Assembly: GCA_949825065.1 (NCBI GenBank)
Contig: OX463841.1
Span: forward strand, 23,820,916-23,884,915
From: Odontocerum albicorne
Taxonomy: Eukaryota > Arthropoda > Insecta > Trichoptera > Odontoceridae
DNA length: 64,000 bases
Direction: 5' to 3'
The notes under the pieces were generated by a model. The model was not told the origin of the DNA. It searched no databases and was given only the letters and a program-made list of their open reading frames with translations. The position numbers and the translations under genes were made by a program. Shown piece by piece: positions 21,403 through 34,932 of the stretch (the stretch's first letter is position 1; each line of letters starts with the position of its first letter).

Positions 21403-22484
21403 ACTCGTATAATACAATATGGATTCAATAGCTTCTGAGAACTTCAAATTGGAAAGCTGCTACGAGAACTGAAGACACTATGACTCAATATGTGTGCTAT
21501 AGAAAAATAACTTTGATGGATGGACGGATTTTGACAGCATGCATGTAGTGTAGAATATTATGATTGGAGAGAGACGGCACAACATAGTCCCACCTGTAAG
21601 ACGATAGTCAAGTCGGTATATACGAGTATTTTATCAATTTTTGTGATTTCTGTCCCGTGCTGAATGAGATTTGTGAAGTTGCAACTGTCTGATTCCGTCT
21701 TTTTTATGTTGTTTTCTATTTGTTTTTCAATGATTTATCTTTTGTGTTTGTATTTTTTGTAAAGTGCGGACTGTGCGCCTATGGACGGCCCCGTATTGTG
21801 TTGCTAAGATGTGATACCTGTTTGTTTACAATTGTTTTTGTTGTAATTGTTTAAAAATATTTTTTTTATATAATACGTTCTATCCTACATGTGTTGAGCA
21901 GTCACTACTGGCTCCTTTATTTTTATTATATTTATATAAGGTACATTGTACCGTTTATTTATATAAATATTATAAATATAATGCGAACGGACTTGAGTTA
22001 GATTTGATACATTGAAACTATTTAACAACACTCGTAAATGTTCCGTCTTTGTTATTATTTTAGTTCAAACCAAGGACGTATAGAATATATAAAGGCATGC
22101 ACTATTTTTTCTTGAGTTTTAATTAAAAGAATATTCACAAATAAATTGAATGGACTATATTCTTTGTTTGATTCAAAAGTTATCTTAGTGAAAATTTATT
22201 GGCAGACAGAGCAAACAATGTTCACCATTTTCCAACATGTCATAACAATCAAGATATAAAAATAAGGTTAAATGATATGCCAAATGACTAGTCATTGTTT
22301 AGATTGTCTTCAATTGATAATCAATTTAAATTTCGGCCTTAGACGCAGAGTTAATTTGTGCAATATGGATTTAATGGTGCCCATTCATTGAAATTGCTGT
22401 GCATACAATATAATTGTTGAATAATAATTGTGCTTCACATTGCAAACTAACCGTTTCTGAAGTTAAATAATTAAACAATAATTT
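21403..22484. other. no gene seen
   Basis: AT-rich DNA with no coding or repeat signal that I can support. Confidence 0.35.
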
Positions 22485-22600
22485 GCAGTATTATTTATAG
22501 TTAAGACATTGTAATTTGTTTTATCAAACACTTTATTCAACTTTTTGTGGCAAAAAGTGGAATAAACAGTGATTGACAAAACAAATTACAATAATTTACC
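22485..22600. repeat. fold-back family P, compact palindromic copy
   Basis: Left arm 22511-22547 begins GTAATTTGTTTTATCAAACA; the right arm 22551-22589 ends with its near-perfect inverse (AAAAGTGGAATAAACAGTG...ACAAATTAC). Only three bases separate the arms. Confidence 0.85.
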
Positions 22601-24005
22601 GTTTTAAAATGTTATTTCAACGATTATTTCTTCTAATAAGAAGGTTGAAGACAATCAAATATTGTATTGAAGTATTTAAAGGAATATATGTTTGTTATTT
22701 ATTCATAACATAAATTAATAAACTTGAAATGACACTCGCATACATAACATATCTTTGTACCTGAATTTATTCAGTGGCGTTTATGAGCTGTCTTTTATAA
22801 ATTCAACGATAAAGATCATCTGACTTGATGTTATATAACAACACTTAACACTCATATTTTCATTGTTACAATATATTAATAAAACCGAGTTGTTTATTTT
22901 GCAACTTCTAAATAATATGATAGTAAACATTCATATCTAAAATACCGAATATTTTGAAGAATAACATACAACAATGATATGCTATGATGCGCCCGTATTG
23001 AAGCGAACAGTAATGAAAACTCAAAATATATTATACGAGTATGGTATACTATAGTATATGTGGATTGTATCGGGAATGATAAATCCATAAAATCATAACA
23101 TTTTACGATGAAGCTATAATAACCTAGTTTCTGCCGTTATCGAAGTTCTCGCAAGTGACTTAAGAAATACGTTTTATTGAAGAAGATTTCAATTGGAACT
23201 CTAAGGACCTTAAAAGATTTAATGTCATTCACAAAAAAATCCTTTTATCTACTCTAGTCATGGTCTAACCCATTTTTTTCATACTTGATCACTACGCAAG
23301 CTCGAGATGAGATTGCATTTTTTTGGCAAGATTAAACGATAAATTAGAAAATGCTGAAATAATCCAAGAAATTTAGACCTCATGAAGTTTTAAAACTGCT
23401 ATACACAATGCAAAAACACGCAGATTTGCCATGTTTAAGTTATCAAAAATAATTTATTTATCATAAATTTTATTTAAACACACTCTAGTATCATGCACTT
23501 TTTATATGCAATTAATCGATGAAAATGAAACAAAAGCACTAGCTTTCAACAAATAAAAACCAGTAGGTAAATGGCAGTTCTGTTGGACGGAGTGTGACGT
23601 AAAAAAACAGATATCTCGTAGGCAACCTGGCAGTGGCGTTGTCTGGTTTTTCCCTACCTCGGAAGAGTGGTGCACTCCGAATAGGAACAGATGCGGAACG
23701 GGCCACATTGCGTATGATATGCATAAGCGGGGCCTAACGGAGTTGCCTATCCGTGATTGCGAAGAGATACAGACCATGAATCACACCATGAACAGCTACA
23801 CTTTGTATGCGTTTCCTAGAGGCGCGCATGAGATGCACAAACTGACACCAGACGTTGTGAAGAGAACCATTGCGTGTGAGGGCAGCACAAGAAGATAATT
23901 GGTTCAAATCGCGAACGTTTAAGCCAATTAAATATTATGTCAAATTCATTTTCCAGGCTTGCTGATCTATTGTATCAAACGATAAAGCTTACCAAATGAA
24001 TGAAA
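22601..24005. other. no gene seen; one GC-richer block
   Basis: 23560-23900 is richer in G+C than its surroundings, with no recognisable product on either strand. The rest is AT-rich and featureless. Confidence 0.3.
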
Positions 24006-24007
24006 GA

Positions 24008-24040
24008 ATGGGATGGGATGGGATGGGATGGGATGGGATT
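24008..24040. repeat. ATGGG pentanucleotide microsatellite
   Basis: Five to six uninterrupted ATGGG units. Confidence 0.9.
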
Positions 24041-24419
24041 CCTTTTGTTGCGGAAAGGTCATTCGGTTTGATGGATTTATATTAAAAAAATGGACGAGCA
24101 TAACAGACGAGTCCAATGTAAGAAAACAATAATTACTTGTAAAGATTGTTTCAAAGGCTTTAAGACCAATTGAATCCAATTAATAGAGTTCAAGCCTTTT
24201 TACAATATATAATTATGAATATTCTAGTTACTTTGTTGGTTTACAAATATATTATGAAAGTATATTGATTTCGATTTTTATATTAAATTTATTTATATAA
24301 AAAAAATATTCGAAAAACAAGTAGTGTTCAAGGCAATTTCATGTACGAGTATATAAATTATAAAAAAACTGATTCACAGTTTGATAATTTAACGTTTATA
24401 TAACATTATTAAAAATAAT

Positions 24420-24615
24420 GTTGATTAATGTTTGTTAGAGATGGATGTGTTATAAGTAAAAAGACAGGAAGTATGAGAAACAGGAGAGGATGTATATCGA
24501 GAAGTATGGATGTGAACGAGGCAAAAACTGTGTGTATGGATACAAAAATATGGAGATCTGACGCCTCTGCTAACCTCCAAAAAGGACATGGTGTGATGGC
24601 AAATAAATTATCGTC
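24420..24615 (+). mobile_element. LINE family B 3' fragment
   Basis: MRNRRGCISRSMDVNEAKTV is the C-terminal RNRR.CM.R.MDVEEA block of the family. The fragment ends at CATGGTGTGATGGCA, the family's usual 3' end. Confidence 0.65.
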
Positions 24616-25194
24616 ATGAAGTTATAAAATAAATATACTTTTATTATTTGTATTACTTTTAAAAATATAGATAAAAGTAAGTATCAAAAGATGACTCCAA
24701 TTAAAGCTAATTTCACGAGATTCGAGATATACGAATACTTTTATCAATCAACATTTGCGATACACGAGTACGAGTATATACTCGTAGGTACAATATATGA
24801 TTGCATCACACAACGTCATATCGTGTGTGTAAGATTCCATGGATACTTCAGCCACTGCAGATGTATTCTGCGAGTGCACTTTCCACCTACATCCATATCA
24901 CTTGACCTATTTATGAAGGGTATTCGATACATCTCAAATACCGCACAACTACACTAGTGAACAATTCTTTTTGTAATGGTGGAAGGCCAGTAGCGAAGCA
25001 ACTTTGATGAAAGAATTGAAAGGAGCATATTTTCTGAAACGTATTTTGACGTATTTGTCATTTAATTGAAAAAAATGTATCCGTATTTGTAAAAAGGATA
25101 TCATAGGAATGTGCAATATAAATTTTTTTACATTAATTGAAGCTGTTCTAGTAGACGTTGGATCTAAAATTAAGTTTGTTTGTTTTTTTTTGAC
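24616..25194. other. no gene seen
   Basis: AT-rich DNA. Holds the 18 bp palindrome TACGAGTATATACTCGTA at 24769-24786. Confidence 0.35.
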
Positions 25195-25560
25195 AAAAAA
25201 GTAGGCAAAATGAGTACACTGAGAATAATACACGGAGTGACAATGTACGACAGAATACGGAATCAAGTGATTAGAAATAAATATGAAAAGGCTGATGTAT
25301 TAAGAAGAAGAGCTAAAATAGCTTGGGCATGTAGAACGAATGAATGAAGAAACACTAACAAAACAAATATATGGTACAGTGCAAATGTGAGTGGAAGGCG
25401 TGATAGATGAAGATCAAAGAAACTATAGCTGGATGGATCAAGAGAATGATATTTTAAAATAAGGAAAAGTCAGAGTTGTATGAGAAAATTAATGGATGTA
25501 GAAAACGTGAAATGTTTGTGTTGCGATAAGAAAGTCTGACGCTATGTCCTCTCTGTCAAA
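25195..25560 (+). mobile_element. LINE family B fragment
   Basis: Matches the 53 kb copy: STLRIIHGVTMYDRIRNQVI, then GGATGGATCAAGAGAATGAT and CTATGTCCTCTCTG. Frame-shifted. Confidence 0.65.
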
Positions 25561-25635
25561 ATTTTAGGTTTTTGAGTATCACAATCGTCTTGAATCAATT
25601 TTTAAACATGGGAGAAGTTGTATGAGTATACTCAT

Positions 25636-25760
25636 ATCAACCTGTAATAAGCATTGTATGAGAATATCAACCTGTAATAATTATTGTGAGTATATCAACC
25701 TGCAATAAGCATTGTATGAGTATATCAACCTGTAATAAGTATTGTATGAGTATATCATCA
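25636..25760. repeat. 28-30 bp tandem repeat, four copies
   Basis: ATCAACCTGTAATAAGCATT followed by GTATGAGTAT, restarting at 25636, 25666, 25694 and 25724. Confidence 0.9.
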
Positions 25761-26164
25761 TCCTCGTTGACATCCTATGACTGTTTGAATAATGAAAGTA
25801 TGGTTTGCTACTACATTTTGTGAATGTCGTCAAATTATGAACTAAATTAAAGTTAAATAAAAACATATTTTCATCAGGTTAATAGCAAATTAAAATATTT
25901 ATATCTAATCTTCTATGCAATCCTGTCCGCATAAAAAAATCCGTTAAACTACTTATGCCTATTTTGAATAAGAAATCAAAGAAATCCGGAAAACATCACA
26001 CCTCTCAATTCATGATCACTATCTTGGCATACGATTAAAATGAAAAATTGTTGAAACTCGAAAAATATTTGAATTTTTTTTGAAGAAAGAAATGTTGCCT
26101 ACTCTCTAAAATAAGTTTTTGCTTTTGTTGCATAAGAACATAAAAATACAATTGTTCGGATATT

Positions 26165-27328
26165 TTCGTATATATAATATTTCTTCTCCCTGGCTCCATC
26201 CCAACTCACTGTCTGCGAATACTGTTGGGGTCAGCTCTCCTCGTCCTCAGGTTGTATGCTCTTCTGTCCCGGACTACATCCCCCAGGCCGTGCCTCTGCA
26301 TCAGGTTATCTTTTTGCACCACCCATGAATTCTTTGGTCTTCCTCTGGTTGTTATTCGAGGAAGATCCATGGAGATTACCTGGTTCACAATGTGATCGGG
26401 TGCTCTGCGTCCAACGTGTCCATACCATCTCAATCGCCTCTTCTTCATCTTACTGTTGATGTCTGTAGCACCTAGGCTTCCACGAATTCGTGAGTTTTTT
26501 ATTTTGTCTCTTAGGAACACATCAGCAGACCATCTTAGCATGCGCATTTCAGCAGTTTCTAGCTGCCTAGAGTAAGAGTTATGCATCGTCCAGCATTCGG
26601 AGCCATAGAGGAGTGCGGGTCTGATAATCGTGTGGTATAATTTTCCTTTTAACTTTACTGGCCTTTTTGGATCACATAGAATTCCCGTCATTGATCTTAA
26701 CTTCATCCATCCCACACTAATTATATGTGTTACATCTGCTGCACCTCCTACATCGCTATGGATGAGCGATCCAAGATACTTAAAGGAGTCACAATTTGGT
26801 AATGTTTCTCCATCCATTTGCATTACGGGAGTGACAGCATTTATGTTCTCGAATGGTAGGTACAGATACTCTGTTTTCTTTCTGCTCAGCCTCAATCCAT
26901 TGTCCTCCAAGATTCTTCTCCACCTTTCCAGACTATTTTGCAGGTCTTCATGTTTTTCACTTATTAATACGATATCGTCTGCAAATAGTAGGATCTTTAG
27001 GAGACTGTTCATTTCCTGGTTAGTTAAATAGTTCATGACTAAGATGAACCGTAGCGGACTGAGTACCGATCCTTGATGTACCCCCACCTTTACAGGAAAT
27101 TCTGGTGAAGTTCCCATAGTGCACCTCACTTGCGTTTTCACGTTATCATACACATCCTGGATGGCAATTACATACTTTTCTGGTACACTATGTGCTCTAA
27201 GTGCTGCCCAAATTAGGCTTCTAGGGACCCTGTCAAATGCCTTTTCAAGATCGATGAAGACCATATGAAGGTCTTTCTTGGCATCACGGTGTTTTTCGAC
27301 AAGGAGTCTAACGGTTCGTATATATAAT
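26165..27328 (-). mobile_element. LINE family A (RTE-like), 5'-truncated copy 1, with 14 bp target-site duplication
   Basis: TTCGTATATATAAT flanks the insertion at 26165-26178 and 27315-27328. The insert (27314 to 26179) holds one long open frame for the C-terminal part of a reverse transcriptase. In order: RLLVEKHRDAKK, FIDLEKAFDRVPRSLIW, GVHQGSVLSP, catalytic LLFADDIVLIS, CDSFKYLGSLIHSD, RPALLYGSECWTM, MRMLRWSADV, LRWYGHVGRR and GRPKNSWVVQ. The endonuclease and early RT segments are missing. It is closely similar to the copy at 53432-54420. Confidence 0.92.
26206..27264 (-). pseudogene. truncated RTE-like reverse transcriptase reading frame
   Basis: About 352 codons without a stop, from the RT palm to the C-terminus; the FADD catalytic box is near residue 94. 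The frame stays open upstream of the first Met to the truncation point at about 27314, so the Met is internal to the original protein. No promoter or endonuclease domain remains, so it is a dead remnant despite the open frame. Confidence 0.85.
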
Positions 27329-27589
27329 TTTTATAAGTAAACATTATGTATTTCCAATATACGACAGTATTTCCAATATACGACAGGATAACGCAATTTT
27401 ACACTATAAAAATATATGGTATGAAATAACTGAATTATTGAATACGTTATTTTGTTGCCTAGTGACAACCTGTTATTAATGAATAAATAAGAAACAAAGC
27501 ATTTGCATATAAGCATGAGTAAATAAACTCACGAGCTCTGCATCTTATTTTTAAACATCAGTGGCAACAAATAGTTACATTAAACCAAA

Positions 27590-27716
27590 AAGATGTTAAA
27601 GAGGCATGAAGTGAAAACCAGACACGAACCAATTTGAAAATCGAGCTTCAACGGGGATCGCACCCGTAACTCCCGGGATGGAAGGCAAGTGTCTCACCAC
27701 CTAACCCAAGTAGGTT
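27590..27716 (-). mobile_element. SINE-A, 5' and body part
   Basis: The inverse reads the tRNA-like half (GGGTGCGATCCC B-box region) and CTGGTTTTCACTTCATGCCT. The 3' tail is missing. Confidence 0.7.
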
Positions 27717-28247
27717 TTTTTTTGTGAAGTTTAAAAAATATAGGGAAACACACAAAGGATTTTCAATAAAATAGCTTGGAAGTTTCAAAGATAAGAAATA
27801 TTATATTTCACAAAGTAAAGATAGTGTAGAGAAAAAGAATGAAAGAATAAGGACCAAATAAGAAAACAAAATGTTCTTTAAACAATTCTAATACAAAAAA
27901 AGTTAGTATCAATCGATCATTGAGATTGGTAACATCAAATATATATTAGTTTAGTATGGCTGAATTCCCATTGGTTATACGGGTCGATCCTGAGCTGGTC
28001 ATAGCATGCTCACAATATGACAGGGCAGGGCTTGCATACATTTTTACGGTGTGTTAAGTCAAATTGTAAGTTCCATGCCTAAAGTTTTTTGACCATCGTT
28101 TGATCGTTGTAAAGATCACATAATCGGTATCACATCGCGGTAAGACCGCGGCCAAGTGGGTATCTCGTGCTTGCTTTTCCTTACAAAAAAAATACATATC
28201 AATATATAGATTAGTATTATTATTTGATAGACGTGGAATTATTTCAA

Positions 28248-29297
28248 TATTTTGATAGCGAGTGCATAGTAAGATTGTGCATCGAGAACACATTCCGTAT
28301 TTTGATAGCGAGTGCATAGTAAGATTGTGCTTCGAGAACACATTCCGTATTTTGATAGCGAGTGCATAGTAAGATTGCGCTTCGAGAACACATTCCGTAT
28401 TTTGATAGCGAGTGCATAGTAAGATTGTGCTTCGAGACCACATTCCGTATTTTGATAGCGAGTGCATAGTAAGATTGTGCTTCGAGAACACATTCCGTAT
28501 TTTGATAGCGATTGCATAGTAAGATTGTGCTTCGAGAACACATTCCGTATTTTGATAGCGAGTGCATAGTAAGATTGTGCTTCGAGACCACATTCCGTAT
28601 TTTGATAGCGAGTGCATAGTAAGATTGTGCTTCGAGAACACATTCCGTATTTTGATAGCGAGTGCATAGTAAGATTGTGCTTCGAGAACACATTCCGTAT
28701 TTTGATAGCGAGTGCATAGTAAGATTGTGCTTCGAGAACACATTCCGTATTTTGATAGCGAGTGCATAGTAAGATTGTGCTTCGAGAACACATTCCGTAT
28801 TTTGATAGCGAGTGCATAGTAAGATTGTGCTTCGAGAACACATTCCGTATTTTGATAGCGAGTGCATAGTAAGATTGTGCTTCGAGAACACATTCCGTAT
28901 TTTGATAGCGAGTGCATAGTAAGATTGTGCTTCGAGACCACATTCCGTATTTTGATAGCGAGTGCATAGTAAGATTGTGCTTCGAGAACACATTCCGTAT
29001 TTTTATAGCGAGTGCATAGTAAGATTGTGCTTCGAGAACACATTCCGTATTTTGATAGCGAGTGCATAGTAAGATTGTGCTTCGAGAACACATTCCGTAT
29101 TTTGATAGCGAGTGCATAGTAAGATTGTGCTTCGAGAACACATTCCGTATTTTGATAGCGAGTGCATAGTAAGATTGTGCTTCGAGAACACATTCCGTAT
29201 TTTGATAGCGAGTGCATAGTAAGATTGTGCTTCGAGAACACATTCCGTATTTTGATAGCGAGTGCATAGTAAGATTGTGCTTCGAGAACACATTCCG
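28248..29297. repeat. 50 bp satellite, exactly 21 units
   Basis: Unit: TATTTTGATAGCGAGTGCAT, AGTAAGATTGTGCTTCGAGA, ACACATTCCG. Length 1050 = 21 x 50. Units are nearly identical; the few variants include GAGACCA at about 28435, 28585 and 28935, GATTGCGC in unit 3, and TTTTTATAG at about 29000. Because 50 is not a multiple of 3, the minus strand cycles through three frames and none contains a stop. This gives a spurious-looking 470-codon frame (28054-29466) with a 50-residue period. I treat it as satellite, not as a gene. Confidence 0.95.
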
Positions 29298-30469
29298 TAT
29301 TTTCAATTAACGTAATCAACTCAACATTGCTCACTTGCTTGGAGTTACTAAATCTGGGTGAACAATAATTTGGGAATTCAACCATGTTAAATCTTGGGCG
29401 GGCGCATCTAATCTGTGAGATGAGGTACCTAGTTTTTTTGTGCCAATGGGCGAGGTTTACCAACAAAGAGGTGAGGCTTATAGTAGCTTCCTGACTCCCT
29501 ACCCCTCACACAAGGGTATCTTTGTTATTTCTCTAGTTCACCGTTGGTTTCCGTGACGGACATTTTAATCTGCAGGATAAGTTGCGCTCGATTACATTAG
29601 TATTTTTGATTTCCGAAATTTAAACTTTTTTCTCAATATTTCTTTTTATATACCTGCAATAGTTCGTATATCTATGTTCTAGCCCCTAATTCAATGATAT
29701 TGATCGTTATTTACCATATGAATACAAACATGCACGGATGGTATGTGAAAATTGTTATAAGAATGTTCAGCGTGAGCCTGATAAGGAATAAATTTCTAAT
29801 CATATTTTGATTACTCCCTTTTGTTTTTGTGAAGACGTTTTATGATCACAAATGAATTTGAATTTTACATTCTAAATTATGTTTGAAAAAGTGCTAGCAT
29901 AGTGTTCTCTAATGTTAAATTATTGCTTTTATTTTTGTCACATGAACACCTACCCTTTGAAGGTGTGACAGTTAATTCCACACACTTTTAATTGTGCTAA
30001 ATCTTTTTTACAAACCTATTGTGGGTATAAAATTACTGAAAAACATTGTGATGTTACTGAATTGCATTAGTTGTGTTGATAAGCTGCCAACAAAAGACTG
30101 ATAATGTGTAAACTAGTTATCTTCTATTTTAAGAAAAACAATATGAGATAATTTAAAATGTTGTTATTGAAAAGTGCAAAGAAATGTACAAATGTTATAT
30201 AATCATGTTGGAGTGAAGAATTCAGTTTGATAAGCTTTCCCTTAAGCCTAAGCAGAAATTAAATTTTTAATTTTACAGATGAGTTGCGTCCGAACGTGTT
30301 AGGATTTGTATTGCGCCCGACGGAAGGTTAATAAATCAGTTTAGTAAATAAAAGTAATCGAATTTTCGAAAATCATGTTTTGTAAAATGTGAAATCTATA
30401 TTTTTATTCATTATTGAAATAAAAACACTTGTTTTAAGTTCTAATACAAGAGGAGCGAATTTATGTAAT
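29298..30469. other. no gene seen
   Basis: AT-rich DNA beyond the satellite. No coding or repeat signal. Confidence 0.35.
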
Positions 30470-30905
30470 CGAAACTTGGACGTGACAAAAAGTGATGACA
30501 GTCGTAAAGTAAAAATGCGGTATAAATGAGAGCGTTGCATAGAATATGTTGAAAACAATGTATTATAGAATTAGGATATAGTAGGATATAATGCGAGTTG
30601 GAGCACCCTAAATTATTATTCTTATCATTAATGCGGATCGAATGAAGACGCAATGCTAAAAATGTAAATAAAGGAGTATTGAAATGGTTCATCCACGCAG
30701 AAAGAATGCAAGATGAAATATTTACAAAAACGTGGCACGACCACATGAAACAAAATCTGAAAGATAGAAGAGTAAAAAGCTTTTATAATAGGAGTATGCA
30801 TGACGAGATATATTGGTGGGGTGCAGAAGCGAAAGATTGAATGAAGTGGAGATTTGATCTTTGCCTACCTTATAGAGTCATGGCGTGATGGTGATGATGA
30901 CAATA
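30470..30905 (+). mobile_element. LINE family B fragment
   Basis: RALHRICWKQCIIELGYSRI-like words, then GTATTGAAATGGTTCATCCA (LRWF.H), and a CATGGCGTGATGGTGATGAT 3' end. Strongly decayed. Confidence 0.55.
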
Positions 30906-31639
30906 TATTTATTTTCACTGTTTGGCTGATAATTTCGGTTTGCAAGGCCATGATCAATAATTATCATCCAGGCAAAGAAATATACATAGAATTTGAAATC
31001 AGTATTTTAATTTTTATTTGAATAGTAAAAATGTTTTTCTATAGTTAATACTGTTTCGTTAAAATACCATACTTGTATCTGTTAAACTGAAAACCATGTC
31101 ATTTATGTGTGACATTTGAAATGAGACAAGTCATATTAAAAAGTCAACATTTGTCAATGTGGAAAAGAAAACGAAAGAAAAATACAATGGAGAGCCTATA
31201 AATCAATATTTCGTGACGGTGTCAATCCATAGGATTAGATACAAAATAACCTGATAGATGGGAGCTTCACTAATAAATGTCACGTCATTCAGAGTGATTA
31301 CCCTTTATATTGTCACTGAATATCATTTGTTCCTTGCGTTTCGTTTCGTAAAAGGTCAGAGACGCATTATATATTCGAAGGGCGTTCGCAATCCACCAGA
31401 GATTTAAAGACGATATTGGAAAAATGTTATATTAAAAACAATAAAAAGTATTTTTCTCAGTTAGTGGGGCATTGGGAATATGGTAAAAAATGAGAGATTT
31501 ATCATAATTCTGTGTCCTATGTAACAAGCACCAGCCTGTGTAGATATACGAAAAAATTCTCTGAATAGGCTTAAAATATTGTTTGCTTTGGAGAATGTTA
31601 CAAATTCTTAGATAGGCGACTGAAATAAAAATTATATTT

Positions 31640-31775
31640 ATATGGAACCTGGTGGGCTTACTGTGATGTGATAATCATTTCCAACCAATTAGAAATGTGT
31701 TTAAGAGGCATTAAGTTAAAACCAGACTGGAACCTTTTTTAAAAACTTACCAACTTGGTCACACAGGTTGCTAAA
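31640..31775 (-). mobile_element. SINE-A, diverged
   Basis: The inverse of TTTCCAACCAATTAGAAATG, TTTAAGAGGCATTAAGTTAA and AACCAGACTGGAACC matches the SINE body. The tRNA half is mostly lost. Confidence 0.6.
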
Positions 31776-31959
31776 ACCATTGAAAAAAAGATACGACACG
31801 TTTGTGTAATAAAAAAATACGTATTCATAAATATGCGTGTTAAAGTATTTTTGTAGCTTATGATGATAATATAAAGTATTACGGGACACGGGGCGGGCTT
31901 TCTCTTTTTTTTAAATAAGAGTTAAATTGACACATGTGAATTTGTTTACTAAAAAGACG

Positions 31960-32118
31960 AGGGGCATGGCCGCGCGTCAACGCTCTGGACTTCCGTGCGG
32001 AAGGTCGCCGGTTCAAACCCCGCGCTATGCTATTCTCCTTGAACGGCACGGACATTTTTTCCACCTAGTAGTATTCGGAGGTATAAGGATACTGACTTTG
32101 TGCATATATATTCTTTCA
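31960..32118 (+). mobile_element. SINE-B (second tRNA-derived SINE family), copy 1
   Basis: ATGGCCGCGCGTCAACGCTC (A-box region), GGTCGCCGGTTCAAACCCCG (B box), then GAACGGCACGGACATTTTTT and a tail ending TATATTCTTTCAAAAAAAA. Matches the inverse of 45537-45712 along its length and is unrelated to SINE-A. Confidence 0.8.
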
Positions 32119-32589
32119 AAAAAAAGGGGAGAAAACATGCCGGTGCATTCCGATCACTTCATTTCGGTGTGTTATCGGATCCAGTTGAGTACAGCGGTGT
32201 GTCAGGTGAGTTTGCAGATATGCAACGGTTCACTCACTTAAAGAGAAAAAAAGAAAGAAACAAAAAAAACTACACCTTATAGCTTCGGTTTTGGATCCTC
32301 GACTTCTTGAAATCCAACTTGATATGCAAAAATAATCCAACACAAAAACACTTTTTTTTTTAATTTGAAATATTTGATGAACATACTGTCAATAACTAGT
32401 TTGGTCATTTCAAATGCTACATAAGAAACAAACAAAACACATATTTACGCTTCATATTGTTTTAAGACCACTTAACAAGTTTTTGTACATGTAAGTTTGT
32501 GTGATCTAATTTTATGGCATTCATTAAACTTACAGAGATTCTCGTATATAAGTTACAAACTTCTCAAACTGAAAAATACTATTTTTAAT

Positions 32590-32725
32590 ACATTATTTAT
32601 AGTTAATTAATATATTAACATTGTGGAGGTTTAAAGACATTTTAATTTGTTTTATCAAACACTGTTTACTCCACTTTATGTTACACATAAACTGGAACAG
32701 TATTTTATAAAACAAATTACAAATA
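32590..32725. repeat. fold-back family P, palindromic copy
   Basis: Left arm TTAATTTGTTTTATCAAACA (32642 on) and right arm ending TTTTATAAAACAAATTAC (32720). The left flank AACATTGTGGAGGTTTAAA is the inverse of the right flank of the 41 kb copy, so the repeat extends beyond the palindrome. Confidence 0.8.
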
Positions 32726-33170
32726 CTATTTTTATCTTATCAAAAATCGGCCACATATCATATATACATGTCATGAGCATTTCAGCTTTTTTTGTAAATG
32801 ATAAAAAAAAACAACTTTCGATAAAAAATTATTTACAAATACTATGTTACAATCAGTAGATAAAAAAAAACAATCAAAAATTCTGTCAAAACGTGGAACC
32901 TACATTTTAACAGTATTTTTGATGCTCGTTTTTCATGCAAATACAAAAATTGTCGCAAAATACTAATTTCCCCTTATTTGACGCTTTTCCAATATCTCAA
33001 ATGCCTTAGAGATTTAGACAAGTGATAATTTTCACAGAAACAATTCACGTAAATATTTTTCTCTCGGAGAATTTCATTTCGCACAGAAAAATCTGATTAA
33101 AATAATCGCGGAAATTTATTCAGGATGTTTTTTCGTGTTCTTACGCGTATGCCATATTGTTTTTTTTATT

Positions 33171-34104
<934 letters not shown>

Positions 34105-34680
34105 AAATGTTACCGACTGCATGAATTTATGTTAACAGATATTAAAATTAGTTAATTAGGCATTCCATCCTATAAGATGTTACCGACTGCATGAATTTAT
34201 GTTAACAGATATTATAATTAGTTAATTAGGCATTCCATCCTATAAGATGATTTGTGCCAATAACAATTTGAAGGATATAATGTATGTAAGAACTACTGTA
34301 GTTCTAAATATTTAAAGAGTTTAGGACAATAAATTCAGATATGTGACTATAAATAAAGAGTAGGTGGGGCCTGTTGTATGAACGGGGGATATTTACAATT
34401 GAGTAAATGTTGTATGAGGTGTGCAGAGGACACTAAAGAAAAACATGGTCGAGGGTGTCCTCACCCATTCCATCCCGTGCATGTAAGGCTTTCTTTGATA
34501 TAGATTTTATAAAGGTCACTTCCTATCAGACAGTGGCCTATTTTTATTCTACATATGACAGACACGTTTCGTTTGGACAGGTTTCTTTTATGGAGATAAG
34601 ATAAATATCTTGCAAATATTGACTATTGGAAATAAAACGTCTCTTTGGGTATCCAGTGATCCTATAAAGTGCCGCAACTT
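34105..34680 (-). mobile_element. LINE family H fragment (C-terminal Cys/His region), copy 1
   Basis: Homologous to 44105-44590. The minus strand carries a broken EDTLDHVF...C-type motif, found downstream of the RT in several non-LTR clades. The edge 34107-34250 holds a tandem duplication of about 71 bp (ATGTTACCGACTGCATGAAT...ATTCCATCCTATAAG). Confidence 0.5.
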
Positions 34681-34932
34681 CAATTTGAAGCACCTAGATT
34701 AGCATTGTGTTTTCTTACGACTTTGTACATTTCAGGTTTCGGAAACTTATTTTCATAAATAATTTATCCACATTAAAAGCATTTTTTCATACTAACCAAG
34801 GGCAAATTTGATTTTCGGGAACGAAGTTCCGCGTATATTATTTTTATGTTGCGTGAATCTCATTTTACGAATCAAGAATAATTTTAAGCTTATTTTGGAA
34901 ATATAGTATAATATGACAACATGCGCAATTTT

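Noticed and set aside
23502..23777. 91-codon minus-strand frame in a GC-richer block
   Set aside because: No recognisable domain, splice context or conservation signal that can be judged from sequence alone.
26630..27031. 133-codon plus-strand frame (similar one at 53879-54271)
   Set aside because: Antisense of the family A reverse transcriptase; conserved between the two copies only because the elements are copies.
28248..29297. CRISPR-like array
   Set aside because: Units are contiguous 50 bp copies with no unique spacers, and the genome is eukaryotic.
28054..29466. 470-codon open frame on the minus strand
   Set aside because: It is the 50 bp satellite read through; the flanking non-repeat codons show no known domain and all three frames are equally open.
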